NCBI RefSeq assembly: GCF_025464955.1
Contig: NZ_JAODNM010000124.1
Coordinates: 1-64,000, forward strand
DNA length: 64,000 nt
From: Amycolatopsis sp.
GTDB taxonomy: Bacteria; Actinomycetota; Actinomycetes; Mycobacteriales; Pseudonocardiaceae
Reading direction: 5' to 3'
Shown here: in pieces, positions 7,713 through 15,823 of the stretch
How the letters are laid out: each line of letters begins with the position of its first letter
Position numbering within the stretch: position 1 is the stretch's first letter
Notes under the pieces: generated by a model
The model's input: only the letters and a program-made list of their open reading frames with translations
The model's database searches: none
What the model was told of the DNA's origin: nothing
Made by a program: the position numbers and the translations under genes

Positions 7713-9257
7713 TTACTCGCGCCAGCCGGCGAGTTCGACACCCTTCGCGACGTCTACGCGGAAGGCCAAAGTCACCGTCGCCGCTTTGCCGGCCGGGATG
7801 GCGAGTTGCCAGGTTAGCTCACCGAGTTCGTCGGAGTGCGTCGGTTCCGGCGTGGTCCGGACCTCACGGACGACCACGGCGTCGTCGCGGGAAACCGGAA
7901 CCTGGTCGAGCACGGTGACCGAGGCTTCGCGCGGACTGTGGTTGGTGACCGTGGTGCGGTATTCGGCTTCGCGCCGTTTGGTGCCGGACAGCGTCGCCTT
8001 GCCGGCCGTCCTGCGGACCAACTCCCGCTCGACACGGATCCGGTCGTCGACCCCCAGCGCGAGTTCGACCTCTTCGCCCGGTGCCCAGGCTTTCAGCCTG
8101 GTGGTCCCGACGAATTCGGCGCCGTGGAACACCGCGGCGTTGCCGGGGCGCAGCATGTGGTCGGAGGCGTTGACGACGGTCGCGCGCAGGTGGGCGTCCT
8201 CGGCGAGCACCGGGGCGGTGACGTAGCCGAGCGTCGCCGTCCAGTCGAACTGCGCGAGCGTGGTGCGGTGCCCCTGCGCCCCGGACGGAACCGCGATCGC
8301 CCGTCCTGGCCGGTAGGTCGCCGCCGCCGCGCCTTGGTCCATTTCGGCAGGTTTGAACGCGAGGTTCCGCATCGGCTGCGCTGATTCGAAGGAAGCGGCG
8401 GCGGGCACGCTTCCCAAGCTGCCTGCCATCATGCGCACGGGAGCGGGCTGCACACGGTCGAGGTACCACGGTTCCAGTTCCGGAATGTCCACAGTGGTCG
8501 CCGGACGCGCGGTCGACAGCGCGAGTTCACACTCTGGCCAGTCCTCGCCGGTGTGCTGGGTGACCAACCCGTGCCAGGTCACTTGGACCTGGTCGTCGCG
8601 CAGCCGGACGTCGTAACCGGATTCCCACCGCGCTTCGGGGACCACATAGGACAGTTCCAGCTCAAGCTCTGCCTCCGCGGCGGCCCCTGGTAGTGCCTCC
8701 ACGTCTACGGTCACCGTGGTGCTGTCCTTTTCGGACTGACCTTGGTGTGCCTGGATTTCCCGGTCCAGCGCGGCAAGGTTCTCGGCCAGTCTGACGCGCT
8801 CGTTCATCAGCTCGCGCCGGTTCTTGAGCGCGACGGCGAGCTGGACCGAGAGCGCATCTGTCACCTCGGCCACCCTGGCGGGCTCGGCGGTGCCGGCCGC
8901 CAGCGCTTTTGCGAAACCGCCTCCGCTGCGCCGCGCCAGGCTGGTGAGCAGATCCACCTTCGTGGTCTCGGCGGTCTCCGTGTCGACGGCCTCGTCGAGC
9001 ACCGCCTGCTCCGCCCGCCGCCGGTCGACCAGCGCCCGCAGCGCGGGGTCGGCCGGATTCTCGTGCCGCCTGATGACGACGTCGACCCCGGTGATCATCG
9101 CGGGCCCGCTGCCGGTGACCCGGACCGAGTCGGTCGCCAGCCTGGCCGGCAGTCCTTCGATGGCGAACCGGGTTCCCGTGCCGAGTGTGGCGCCGCCCCG
9201 GCGGGTGATCCTGGCGTGCTGCGGATAGACGGTGACGGCGACGATCGGCGCTTCCAT
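7713..9257 (-). CDS. MuiA family protein (DUF4139/DUF4140)
   Basis: 514 residues, cytoplasmic by sequence. The start APIVAVTVYPQHARITRRG is the DUF4140 N-terminal motif; a long helical stretch with RRELMNERVRLAENLAALD (about 145-165) is the linking coiled coil; the rest is a beta-rich DUF4139 domain with SYVVPEARWESGYDVRL and DWPECELALSTARPA. The family was named for mucoidy inhibition in Shigella, but its biochemical role is unknown. ATG at 9257 is preferred to 9317 because the family motif begins directly after it. The gene ends 57 bp before the lipase start and shares its strand, so the two could be cotranscribed. Confidence 0.8.
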   Translation of the reverse strand: MEAPIVAVTVYPQHARITRRGGATLGTGTRFAIEGLPARLATDSVRVTGSGPAMITGVDVVIRRHENPADPALRALVDRRRAEQAVLDEAVDTETAETTKVDLLTSLARRSGGGFAKALAAGTAEPARVAEVTDALSVQLAVALKNRRELMNERVRLAENLAALDREIQAHQGQSEKDSTTVTVDVEALPGAAAEAELELELSYVVPEARWESGYDVRLRDDQVQVTWHGLVTQHTGEDWPECELALSTARPATTVDIPELEPWYLDRVQPAPVRMMAGSLGSVPAAASFESAQPMRNLAFKPAEMDQGAAAATYRPGRAIAVPSGAQGHRTTLAQFDWTATLGYVTAPVLAEDAHLRATVVNASDHMLRPGNAAVFHGAEFVGTTRLKAWAPGEEVELALGVDDRIRVERELVRRTAGKATLSGTKRREAEYRTTVTNHSPREASVTVLDQVPVSRDDAVVVREVRTTPEPTHSDELGELTWQLAIPAGKAATVTLAFRVDVAKGVELAGWRE

Positions 9258-9525
9258 GACCACGACGTTAGTCTCTTGACCGGGGTTCGTGGGGCGACGC
9301 GGACACCACTTTCCCATGCCAAGTGCTTCGCCTCCCTGCCCTCGGGATCAGAGCGAGAAAACCGTTACGTACTCGGCATCCCGGACTACGAGTCCTTCCC
9401 GAGGTCCTGCACCATCAGCCCGAGGCGCGGGTTCCGCGCGAACCTCCAGGTCGATCGCGTTGCCCGGACCGCGACCAGTCAGCACGTGCCGCCCACGACA
9501 GCGTTCACATACCTGCCGCTTGACT
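9258..9525. other. Intergenic, no gene seen
   Basis: Part of a 369-bp divergent gap between the MuiA-like gene and the LLM oxidoreductase gene. No credible coding frame. The operator-like element follows at 9526. Confidence 0.5.
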
Positions 9526-9569
9526 AAGCGGAACCTTGTTCCGTATTCTTCCGGAACAAGGTTCCGCTT
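9526..9569. promoter_or_regulatory. Nested palindromic element, double operator
   Basis: Two 15-bp palindromes, CGGAAC-CTT-GTTCCG (9529-9543) and CGGAAC-AAG-GTTCCG (9552-9566), lie 8 bp apart. Because their centres are complementary, the whole 44 bp is also one perfect inverted repeat with 18-bp arms. It sits 57 bp before the LLM oxidoreductase ATG. Tandem palindromes of this size suit a TetR- or MarR-type dimer pair; no regulator gene is adjacent. Confidence 0.6.
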
Positions 9570-9626
9570 GATCGACGGTAGCCCGCCCCACCCGGCGCCG
9601 CCAGTGCTGAAAGGACCAACGACCTC

Positions 9627-10499
9627 ATGTCGCAACCAACCCGTTTCGGAATCATGACCGCCCCTTCGCAGGTCGACTACCAAGACATCCTGCGGGTCTG
9701 GCGCGAGGCGGACACGATCCCGGAAATCGAGCACGCGTGGCTGTTCGACCACCTCATGCCGATCTTCGGCGACCCGAACGGGCCTACCCACGAAGGCTGG
9801 ACGCTGCTCTCGGCCCTCGCCGCGCAAACCGAACGGCTGCGCCTGGGGCTGCTCGTGACCAGCAACCGCTTCCGGCCGCCGGCGATGCTGGCCAAGATCG
9901 CCGCGACGGTCGACATCGTCTCCGGCGGGCGACTCGACTTCGGCATCGGTGCGGGCTCACGCCCCAGTCTCCCGATGGCCCGGCGCGAGTACGACGCACA
10001 CGGCCTGCCCTACAACGACGCCGCCCACGCCGTCGGTGACCTCGCCGAAGCGTGCACGGTTGTCCGGCGGCTGTGGACCGAGGACGAACCGTTCGACTTC
10101 CACGGCACCTACGTCAACCTCACCGGGGCGTTCTGCAGCCCCAAACCCGTCCAACGCCCCGGCCCGCCGATCCTCATCGGCGGACGCGCGGCCGCGACGC
10201 TGCGCGTGGTCGCCGAGCACGCCGACCTGTGGAACATCCCCGGCGGCGACATCGCCGACGCCGTCAGTCGCGGCGCACTACTGGACCACTACTGCACCGA
10301 GATCGGCCGTGACCCCGCCGCGATCATCAGGTCGATCCACCTGCAAGTCTCCTACGACCAGCCCGGCAGCACCCGGGACACGATCAGCAAAGCGATCGAC
10401 GCCGGCTTCCGGCACATCGTGCTCGGACTGTCGGCGCCCTATCCCGCCGACGTCGCCCGCTGGGTCACCGACGAACTCATCAGCCCCTCCCAGGGGTGA
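9627..10499 (+). CDS. LLM class (luciferase-like) flavin/F420-dependent oxidoreductase
   Basis: 290 residues with a TIM-barrel luciferase-like fold. Markers are AWLFDHLMP (about 37-45), LRLGLLVTSNRFRPPAMLAK (strand 3 region), VDIVSGGRLDFGIGAG (about 95-110) and PPILIGGRAAATLRVVAEHA (about 175-195). In actinobacteria this subgroup usually uses F420 rather than FMN; substrates are rarely known. AAGGA lies 13 bp before the ATG. The gene is preceded by the nested palindrome at 9526-9569, which probably controls it, and its stop overlaps a terminator hairpin. Confidence 0.85.
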   Translation: MSQPTRFGIMTAPSQVDYQDILRVWREADTIPEIEHAWLFDHLMPIFGDPNGPTHEGWTLLSALAAQTERLRLGLLVTSNRFRPPAMLAKIAATVDIVSGGRLDFGIGAGSRPSLPMARREYDAHGLPYNDAAHAVGDLAEACTVVRRLWTEDEPFDFHGTYVNLTGAFCSPKPVQRPGPPILIGGRAAATLRVVAEHADLWNIPGGDIADAVSRGALLDHYCTEIGRDPAAIIRSIHLQVSYDQPGSTRDTISKAIDAGFRHIVLGLSAPYPADVARWVTDELISPSQG

Positions 10500-10540
10500 A
10501 AGGGACGCTCCTTGCATCCACCGCAAGTAACGTCCCTTTC
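10498..10540 (+). terminator. Hairpin overlapping the LLM oxidoreductase stop codon
   Basis: Outer arms GAAAGGGACG and CGTCCCTTTC are perfect complements, with inner arms CTTGC and GCAAG. The TGA stop forms the 5' edge of the stem. Confidence 0.7.
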
Positions 10541-10594
10541 GCGCACCCGGCCGCACGGTGGCAATTATCGCCTCGCCAGAAATGGAAGGTCGGG

Positions 10595-10924
10595 TTAGTT
10601 TGCGATTAGGTGATAGCCGCCGACGGCGGCTGGGGTCAGCAGTCCGCCCTCGCATTTCGCCACCGACGGACCGAAGTCGTACGGCACAAAAGTTCCCAAG
10701 GAGTACCAGAAAGTGGAGCCGGTGGTGCAATGGGCGACTACTCGATAGCCGACTCCCTCACCGGATCCGCAGCTCACCGCGATTGCCGAACCGAAGACGA
10801 CGGTATAGGCCTGGGCGAAACATCCTTCCCGGCTTGGCGTCGCGTTCGTCGCGGACGCCGGAGTTATACCCAGGCCGAGCAGAAAAAGAACGGTCGCAGC
10901 CAGTATCGCCGTTTTTCGTCGCAT
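10595..10924 (-). CDS. Small secreted cysteine-containing protein
   Basis: 109 residues with a clear Sec signal peptide (RRKTAILAATVLFLLGLGI, cleavage after PASA near residue 25). The mature 84 residues contain four cysteines (in REGCFAQAY, SCGSGEG, HCTTGS, KCEGGLL), enough for two disulfides, and are rich in Gly, Val and Tyr. GAGGAG lies just before the ATG. It resembles small exported proteins of unknown function; no enzymatic motif is visible. The gene is monocistronic. Confidence 0.65.
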   Translation of the reverse strand: MRRKTAILAATVLFLLGLGITPASATNATPSREGCFAQAYTVVFGSAIAVSCGSGEGVGYRVVAHCTTGSTFWYSLGTFVPYDFGPSVAKCEGGLLTPAAVGGYHLIAN

Positions 10925-11120
10925 GACTACTCCTCAACCGCGGAGAATGGGACATGTTGAGCGTAGAAGCCGTGGAGAATTACTGGCAATTCATCGGGCA
11001 AGTGAAATGTCCGCAGCGGAAAGTCACTGCGTTGCTCCATCCAGGCTAGTCCGCAACCCAGGGTGATTACGTAACCGGATCGTGTCGGGCCGCTATATCA
11101 CGTGAAGAAGATGTCGCCGT

Positions 11121-11804
11121 TTACGAACGGCTCAGCGCGGTGGCGAACGCCGGGGCGATGGAGGCGAACAGCTTGCTCGTCTGCGCGATACTGCCCTTTT
11201 CGGTGCCCCCTTGACTGAAGACGGTGGCCTTGTCTCCACTGGACAGGAGCAGGTAGCAGTGGCTGAGGTTGACGCCGTGGGGAACTTTGCCGCAGAACGC
11301 ATACTGGTTGTCCGCACCGGCTACCTTGGGCAGCGGCACTTCTCCCGCGAGCGTGAACGACAGGTCGTCCGAGGTCACGGTTCCGCAGCTCAGGGCCTTC
11401 TTGATGCCGGTGACCACGTCAGCGCCCGAGATCCCTTCGTAGCGGGCGATGAACTGCTTCGCCCGGTCTCCGTGGCCAGGTAACCAGAACGCGTGGAGCC
11501 CCTCCTTCGCCTGAAGGTCCCACGGGTGCTGCCCGTCGCAGGCCATGACCAAGACGAGCGGCGAGTTTTCACTGATGAGGTAGGGAACCGGTGTGCCGTC
11601 GGACTGCACGCCCAAAGCCGAAAGCTCCGCGTCGGTGGGCAGCAGGGTGCTCAGGTCCTTCCGCGGCGCAACGCTCGGCACAGCACTCGACGTCGGACTC
11701 GGCGGGGCCGCCACAGGCGAGGGAGCAGCGGGCTGTTGGGCAGCCGCGCCGCAGCCGGCGAGCACCAGGACCAGGCCGAACAGCAGGTATTTGCGCACGA
11801 ACAC
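11121..11804 (-). CDS. Lipoprotein with PknH-type extracellular sensor-like domain
   Basis: 227 residues. The lipobox LVLAGC (Cys at about 18) predicts lipid attachment, followed by a Pro/Ser/Ala linker to about residue 48. The globular part starts with DLSTLLPTDAELSALG, a beginning typical of PknH C-terminal-like sensor lipoproteins in actinobacteria, and contains four cysteines likely to form two disulfides. A ligand is unknown. GTG start at 11804 with AGGGGA upstream; the next in-frame GTG two codons on is equally possible. It is divergent from the KUP gene across 123 bp. Confidence 0.65.
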   Translation of the reverse strand: MFVRKYLLFGLVLVLAGCGAAAQQPAAPSPVAAPPSPTSSAVPSVAPRKDLSTLLPTDAELSALGVQSDGTPVPYLISENSPLVLVMACDGQHPWDLQAKEGLHAFWLPGHGDRAKQFIARYEGISGADVVTGIKKALSCGTVTSDDLSFTLAGEVPLPKVAGADNQYAFCGKVPHGVNLSHCYLLLSSGDKATVFSQGGTEKGSIAQTSKLFASIAPAFATALSRS

Positions 11805-11927
11805 CTTTCGTCCCCTGACCCGATCTTGTTACACGCCGCCCCTGCCGACCCGATCATGGGCCGGTAAGGTCCGCCACGGTGCGCCGGACATCCGGTGCCG
11901 CCACCGCCCGCGCGGAGGAGGAGCGTC

Positions 11928-13892
11928 GTGTCCAATCGGCAGCAGGTGACGTCGGACGGACCCGCGCCGGGGTCCCCGGCCGGCCACGGCTCGGGCGTGC
12001 GCGACTCGGTGCGGCTGGCCGTGGTGATCGGCGCGCTCGGCGTCGTGTTCGGCGATATCGGGACCAGCCCGATCTACACCCTGCAGACGGTGTTCAGCCC
12101 GACCGACCCGCATCCCGTCCCGGTCAGCACGGCCAACGTGTTCGGCGTGGTGTCGCTGGTGTTCTGGTCGGTGATGGTCATCGTGACCGTCACCTACGTC
12201 TTGCTGGCCATGCGCGCCGACAACGACGGCGAGGGCGGCATCATGGCGCTGATCACGTTGCTCCGGCGGTGGAGCACGCAGCGGGGGCGGCGGGCCGCGG
12301 TCGCGCTGGCCTCGCTGGGCATCTTCGGCGCCGCGCTGTTCTTCGGGGACAGCATGATCACCCCGGCGATCTCGGTGCTGTCCGCGGTCGAAGGCCTCAA
12401 AGTCGTCCAGCCGTCGCTGGAAAATCTCATCGTCCCGATCACCGTGGTGATCATCGTGGCCCTGTTCCTGGTGCAGCGCCGGGGAACCGCGGCCATCGGC
12501 CGGGTGTTCGGCCCGGTGATGATCGCCTGGTTCACGGCTATCGGCGCTTGTGGCGTGGTCGGGATCGCCGGTCACCCGGGGATCCTGAAGGCACTGTCGC
12601 CGACCTACGCGCTGGACTTCATGTTCAACCACTTCGGCACCGCGTTCTTCGCGCTGGCCGCGGTGGTACTCGCGGTCACCGGAGCCGAGGCGCTGTACGC
12701 CGACATGGGGCACTTCGGCCGCCGGTCGATCACCCGGGGCTGGCTGTTCCTCGTGTTCCCCGCGTGTGTGCTGAGCTATCTCGGCCAGGGTGCGCTGATC
12801 CTCGAGAACCCGGACAACGTCAGCAGCCCGTTCTTCCTCCTCGTGCCCGGCTGGGGCCGAATCCCGATGGTGCTGCTGGCCACGGCGGCGACGGTGATCG
12901 CGTCGCAGGCCGTGATCACCGGCGCGTACTCGGTCGCGTCGCAGGCCGCCCAGCTCGGTTACTTGCCCAGGCTGCGGGTCGCGCATACCTCGGAATCCAG
13001 CGTCGGCCAGATCTACGTCCCCTGGGTCAACTGGCTGCTGTTGGTCTCGGTGCTCACCTTGGTCTTCGCCTTCCGCAGCTCCGCGGCACTGGCCTTCGCG
13101 TTCGGCATGGCGGTCACGGGGACGATCACCATCACGACCCTGCTGTTCTTCTACGTCGCCCGCGCGAAATGGGGAACGCCACGGTGGCTCATCGGCATCG
13201 GCGGCGGCGTGCTGCTGCTGGTGGACCTGTTGTTCGTCGCGGCCAACATGACCAAGCTGATCCACGGCGCCTGGCTGCCGCTCCTGATCGGCCTCACCGC
13301 GTTCACCGTGATGACGACCTGGCAACGGGGCCGGAAGATCGTCACGGCGGAACGCGAACGTCAAGAGGGGTCGCTGCGCGAGTTCATCGGCGAACTGCAG
13401 AACAAGACGCCGCCGACCCAAAAGGTCCCGGGGACGGCAGTTTTCCTCAACCGCGGCAACGAGACCGCACCGCTGGCCATGCGCGCCAACGCCAAGCACA
13501 ACCATGTGCGGCACGAGCACGTCGTGATCGTGTCGATCGAGATCGAGCCGGTGCCCCGCGTTCCGGCGGACGAGCGGATCACCGTCGACGACCTCGGCTA
13601 CACCAACGACGGAATCACCCACGTCAGCGCCCGGTTCGGCTACATGGAAACGCCTGACGTGCCCAGCGTGCTGGGGATGCTCGACCCGGCCACGACCGAG
13701 GGGCAGCTACAGCTCGACCAGGCGTCCTACTTCCTGTCGAAAATCGAGCTGCGGCGCGGGACCGAACCGACGATGGCGGCCTGGCGCAAACGGCTGTTCG
13801 TGGCCACCTCCTACATCACCACCGACGCCGCCGAGTACTTCGGACTGCCACGCGACCGCACGGTCATCATGGGCTCACACATCGACGTGTAG
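11928..13892 (+). CDS. kup: KUP family potassium uptake transporter
   Basis: 654 residues, about 12 transmembrane helices and a soluble C-terminal domain of about 190 residues. The signature GALGVVFGDIGTSPIYTLQT is at about residues 35-54, followed by ADNDGEGGIMALITLL and, further on, GAEALYADMGHFGRRSI, all typical of KUP/HAK/KT proton-coupled K+ importers of the plasma membrane. GTG at 11928 is chosen because GGAGGAGGA ends six bases before it; an ATG 33 bp upstream lacks this. The gene ends against the decayed TetX-like gene on the other strand. Confidence 0.95.
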   Translation: MSNRQQVTSDGPAPGSPAGHGSGVRDSVRLAVVIGALGVVFGDIGTSPIYTLQTVFSPTDPHPVPVSTANVFGVVSLVFWSVMVIVTVTYVLLAMRADNDGEGGIMALITLLRRWSTQRGRRAAVALASLGIFGAALFFGDSMITPAISVLSAVEGLKVVQPSLENLIVPITVVIIVALFLVQRRGTAAIGRVFGPVMIAWFTAIGACGVVGIAGHPGILKALSPTYALDFMFNHFGTAFFALAAVVLAVTGAEALYADMGHFGRRSITRGWLFLVFPACVLSYLGQGALILENPDNVSSPFFLLVPGWGRIPMVLLATAATVIASQAVITGAYSVASQAAQLGYLPRLRVAHTSESSVGQIYVPWVNWLLLVSVLTLVFAFRSSAALAFAFGMAVTGTITITTLLFFYVARAKWGTPRWLIGIGGGVLLLVDLLFVAANMTKLIHGAWLPLLIGLTAFTVMTTWQRGRKIVTAERERQEGSLREFIGELQNKTPPTQKVPGTAVFLNRGNETAPLAMRANAKHNHVRHEHVVIVSIEIEPVPRVPADERITVDDLGYTNDGITHVSARFGYMETPDVPSVLGMLDPATTEGQLQLDQASYFLSKIELRRGTEPTMAAWRKRLFVATSYITTDAAEYFGLPRDRTVIMGSHIDV

Positions 13893-13908
13893 CCGGCGCA
13901 CATTCATA

Positions 13909-14218
13909 CCGCGGCGACCTTCGTGCCCCAGCGAATGGTCCCAGCCGGCAGGGAATCGACCAGGATGCGCTTGAGCGCACTGCGGCCGATCTCCGGACGC
14001 GTTCCCCCGGAATTCTCCGTCGTCGAACAGGCCGGCTTCGGTCAGCGCCAGTTGGCCGGACTCCTCTTGCATGTCCAGCGTGCCGCCCTGATCCCGGGCG
14101 GTCGACGACGTGTCGAGCTCGTAGATCGTCGATGCGATCCCTCGGGTATGCAGGACCCTGGCGAGCATCAATCCACCGAGGCCACCGCCGACTATTGTCA
14201 CGTTTTGGTGGCAGACAT
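13909..14218 (-). pseudogene. Decayed FAD-dependent monooxygenase (TetX-like), frameshifted and internally deleted
   Basis: The reading starts MSATK at 14218, but a missing A in the run at 14203-14206 shifts it. Restoring one base would give KNVTIVGGGLGGLMLARVL, the Rossmann FAD motif of TetX-type monooxygenases. The motif TARDQGGTLDMQEESGQLA follows. After AGLFD the protein jumps to GRSALKRILVDSLPAGTIRW in another frame, skipping roughly 50 family residues. It then stops near 13909, so the C-terminal two thirds, including the second FAD motif, are missing. It lies only 17 bp past the KUP stop. It cannot encode an active enzyme. Confidence 0.8.
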
Positions 14219-14288
14219 GGTAGTTCTCCTGATTCTTAGGGTGGCGGGCTCACAGCGATCCCAGCACCCGAATGCGGTCGGCGCGCGC

Positions 14289-15200
14289 TCACAGACCCAG
14301 GTCCGAGTCGTAAGCGAAGGTCTCGAACTCGTGCGGCACCCCGGGACGCAGGTGGAACTCGACGTCCACGCCGCCGCGGCTCAACTGCTTGGCGTAGGCG
14401 AGTTCCTCGTCGCGAAAGATGTCGAGCTGGACTGCTTCGAGGTACGTCGTGGGCAGGCCCGCGGTGTCGGTCACCCGGGACGGCGCGGCGTACACGGGGA
14501 CGTCGGCACCGCCTGCGGCCTCGCCGAGCAACGCGTTCCAGGCGGTGATGTTGTCGTCGTAGGTCCACACCGCGAACGGCGCGAGTTCGGGGTCCACGAC
14601 GGTGTTGCGGTCGTCGAGCATCGGGTAGATCAGGATCTGGCGGGCCACCGCTGGACCACCGCGATCTCTGGCCAACAGCGCGACCCCGGCCGCGAGTCCC
14701 CCACCCGCGCTGTCTCCCATGACGGCGATTCGGGCCGGGTCTACGCCCAACTCGGCCGCGTGCTCGTGAAGCCAGCGCAGTCCGGCGTAGGCATCCTCGA
14801 CCGGGATGGGATGCGGGTGCTCAGGAGCCAGCCGGTAATCGACCGCCAGCATGGAAACGCCGCTGTCCGAGACATACCGCGCGATCGGACCGTCGTAGAG
14901 GTCGACGCTGCCCATGATCATGCCGCCGCCGTGGAGGTAGACCGCGGCGGGCCCGGCCGGGGCGCCTTCCTTGACATACCAACGTAACAGGATCTCCGCG
15001 CCGTCCTCGGTGGACAGCGTGAAGTCGGTCATCGTGACGTCGTCAGGCATCGGCTGCAGAGAAGCCGTGTATGCCATGACTTTCTCGGTGACCTCGCGGC
15101 GCGCGGCCACATCGCCGACCGGGATCGGCTCCGCGTCGGCCATGGCCGCGGCCATCGGCTCCATAGCCGTGAGGAACTGCGGGTCAAAGGTGAAAGGCAA
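14289..15200 (-). CDS. Alpha/beta hydrolase of the HSL family (fold-3 esterase)
   Basis: 303 residues. The HSL oxyanion motif YLHGGGMIMGS is at about 88-98, the nucleophile motif MGDSAGGGLAAG at about 160-171, and the Asp and His are probably in LDIFRDEELAYAKQL and PGVPHEFE. Such enzymes hydrolyse short acyl esters in the cytoplasm. The TGA at 14291-14289 is followed in frame by codons for ARADRIRVLGSL and a second stop at 14250. That matches a normal family C-terminus, so a CGA-to-TGA change may have trimmed the last dozen residues. The upstream cupin gene is on the same strand, 39 bp away, suggesting a two-gene operon. Confidence 0.85.
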   Translation of the reverse strand: MPFTFDPQFLTAMEPMAAAMADAEPIPVGDVAARREVTEKVMAYTASLQPMPDDVTMTDFTLSTEDGAEILLRWYVKEGAPAGPAAVYLHGGGMIMGSVDLYDGPIARYVSDSGVSMLAVDYRLAPEHPHPIPVEDAYAGLRWLHEHAAELGVDPARIAVMGDSAGGGLAAGVALLARDRGGPAVARQILIYPMLDDRNTVVDPELAPFAVWTYDDNITAWNALLGEAAGGADVPVYAAPSRVTDTAGLPTTYLEAVQLDIFRDEELAYAKQLSRGGVDVEFHLRPGVPHEFETFAYDSDLGL

Positions 15201-15239
15201 CGAAGACTCCTTGGTACGACTGGAAAACGACCCTCGCCG

Positions 15240-15707
15240 TCAGCGCGGTGGACCCATGATCACTTGGCCGAACTTGTCGGACGCTTCAGCCAGCCGCTCG
15301 GGCAGGATCTCGAACCCGTCCGGCCTCGGCGTCGCCAGATCGCGCCCGGCATAGCGGAACATGCCCTCGATGCCGGCGGGCGTGCAGATCATCAGCAGGT
15401 CCGCCTTCTTGGACGTGATCCGGTAGGCGTGCGGAACGTTGCGCGGGAGGTAAACGATCCCGCCTTCCTTGAGCTCGTGCTCCTCTTCGCCGGACCACAC
15501 CAGCGCGCTTCCCTTGAGCAGCAGGAAGACCTCGTCCTCTCTGGTGTGCAGATGGAACGGCGGCGCTTCGCCCTCGCTGACGTCGAAACGACCGACGGTG
15601 AGCTGGCCGTCGGTCGCCGCTCCGTCCAGGAGCATTCCCAGCACTCCGCCGTCGAGCCATTCAAGTTTCTGCTGCTGATCGGGCTGGGCCAGGTAGGCCA
15701 TGCTCAC
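15240..15707 (-). CDS. Cupin domain protein (quercetin dioxygenase-like)
   Basis: About 155 residues, one beta-barrel. Cupin motif 1 is PPFHLHTREDEVFLLLKG with two His and one Glu ligand; motif 2 is GGIVYLPRNVPHAYRI with a third His. Metal is therefore likely bound, but the substrate is unknown. GTG at 15707 is nine bases after GGAGG; ATG at 15701 or 15716 are alternatives. It heads a unit with the HSL esterase and is divergent from a TetR gene, across 116 bp that hold two palindromes, so the TetR protein probably controls this pair. Confidence 0.8.
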   Translation of the reverse strand: MSMAYLAQPDQQQKLEWLDGGVLGMLLDGAATDGQLTVGRFDVSEGEAPPFHLHTREDEVFLLLKGSALVWSGEEEHELKEGGIVYLPRNVPHAYRITSKKADLLMICTPAGIEGMFRYAGRDLATPRPDGFEILPERLAEASDKFGQVIMGPPR

Positions 15708-15731
15708 GACGGTCATCCTCCATCGCATAAG

Positions 15732-15747
15732 CGGACGAATTCGTCCG
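15732..15747. promoter_or_regulatory. Perfect 16-bp palindrome upstream of the cupin gene
   Basis: CGGACGAATTCGTCCG, a perfect palindrome, lies 24 bp upstream of the cupin start in the divergent gap with TetR. It is a candidate operator. Confidence 0.5.
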
Positions 15748-15790
15748 GTACGGGCAGCGTAACGCAGGATTGGCGTCCGGCGGTACCCTT

Positions 15791-15812
15791 AATCGGAGCT
15801 TTTTCTCCGCTT
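15791..15812. promoter_or_regulatory. Inverted repeat at the TetR gene start, candidate autoregulatory operator
   Basis: AATCGGAG and CTCCGCTT flank a CTTTTT spacer; one of eight pairs is mismatched. It ends 11 bp before the TetR GTG, overlapping the region where RNA polymerase would initiate. Inferred TetR operator. Confidence 0.5.
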
Positions 15813-15823
15813 AAGGAGGGCGC

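Noticed and set aside
11829..13622. A 597-residue open frame on the minus strand opposite the KUP transporter
   Set aside because: High GC makes long antisense frames common; it is rich in Arg, Asp, Glu and His with no motif, and the KUP gene on the other strand is clear.
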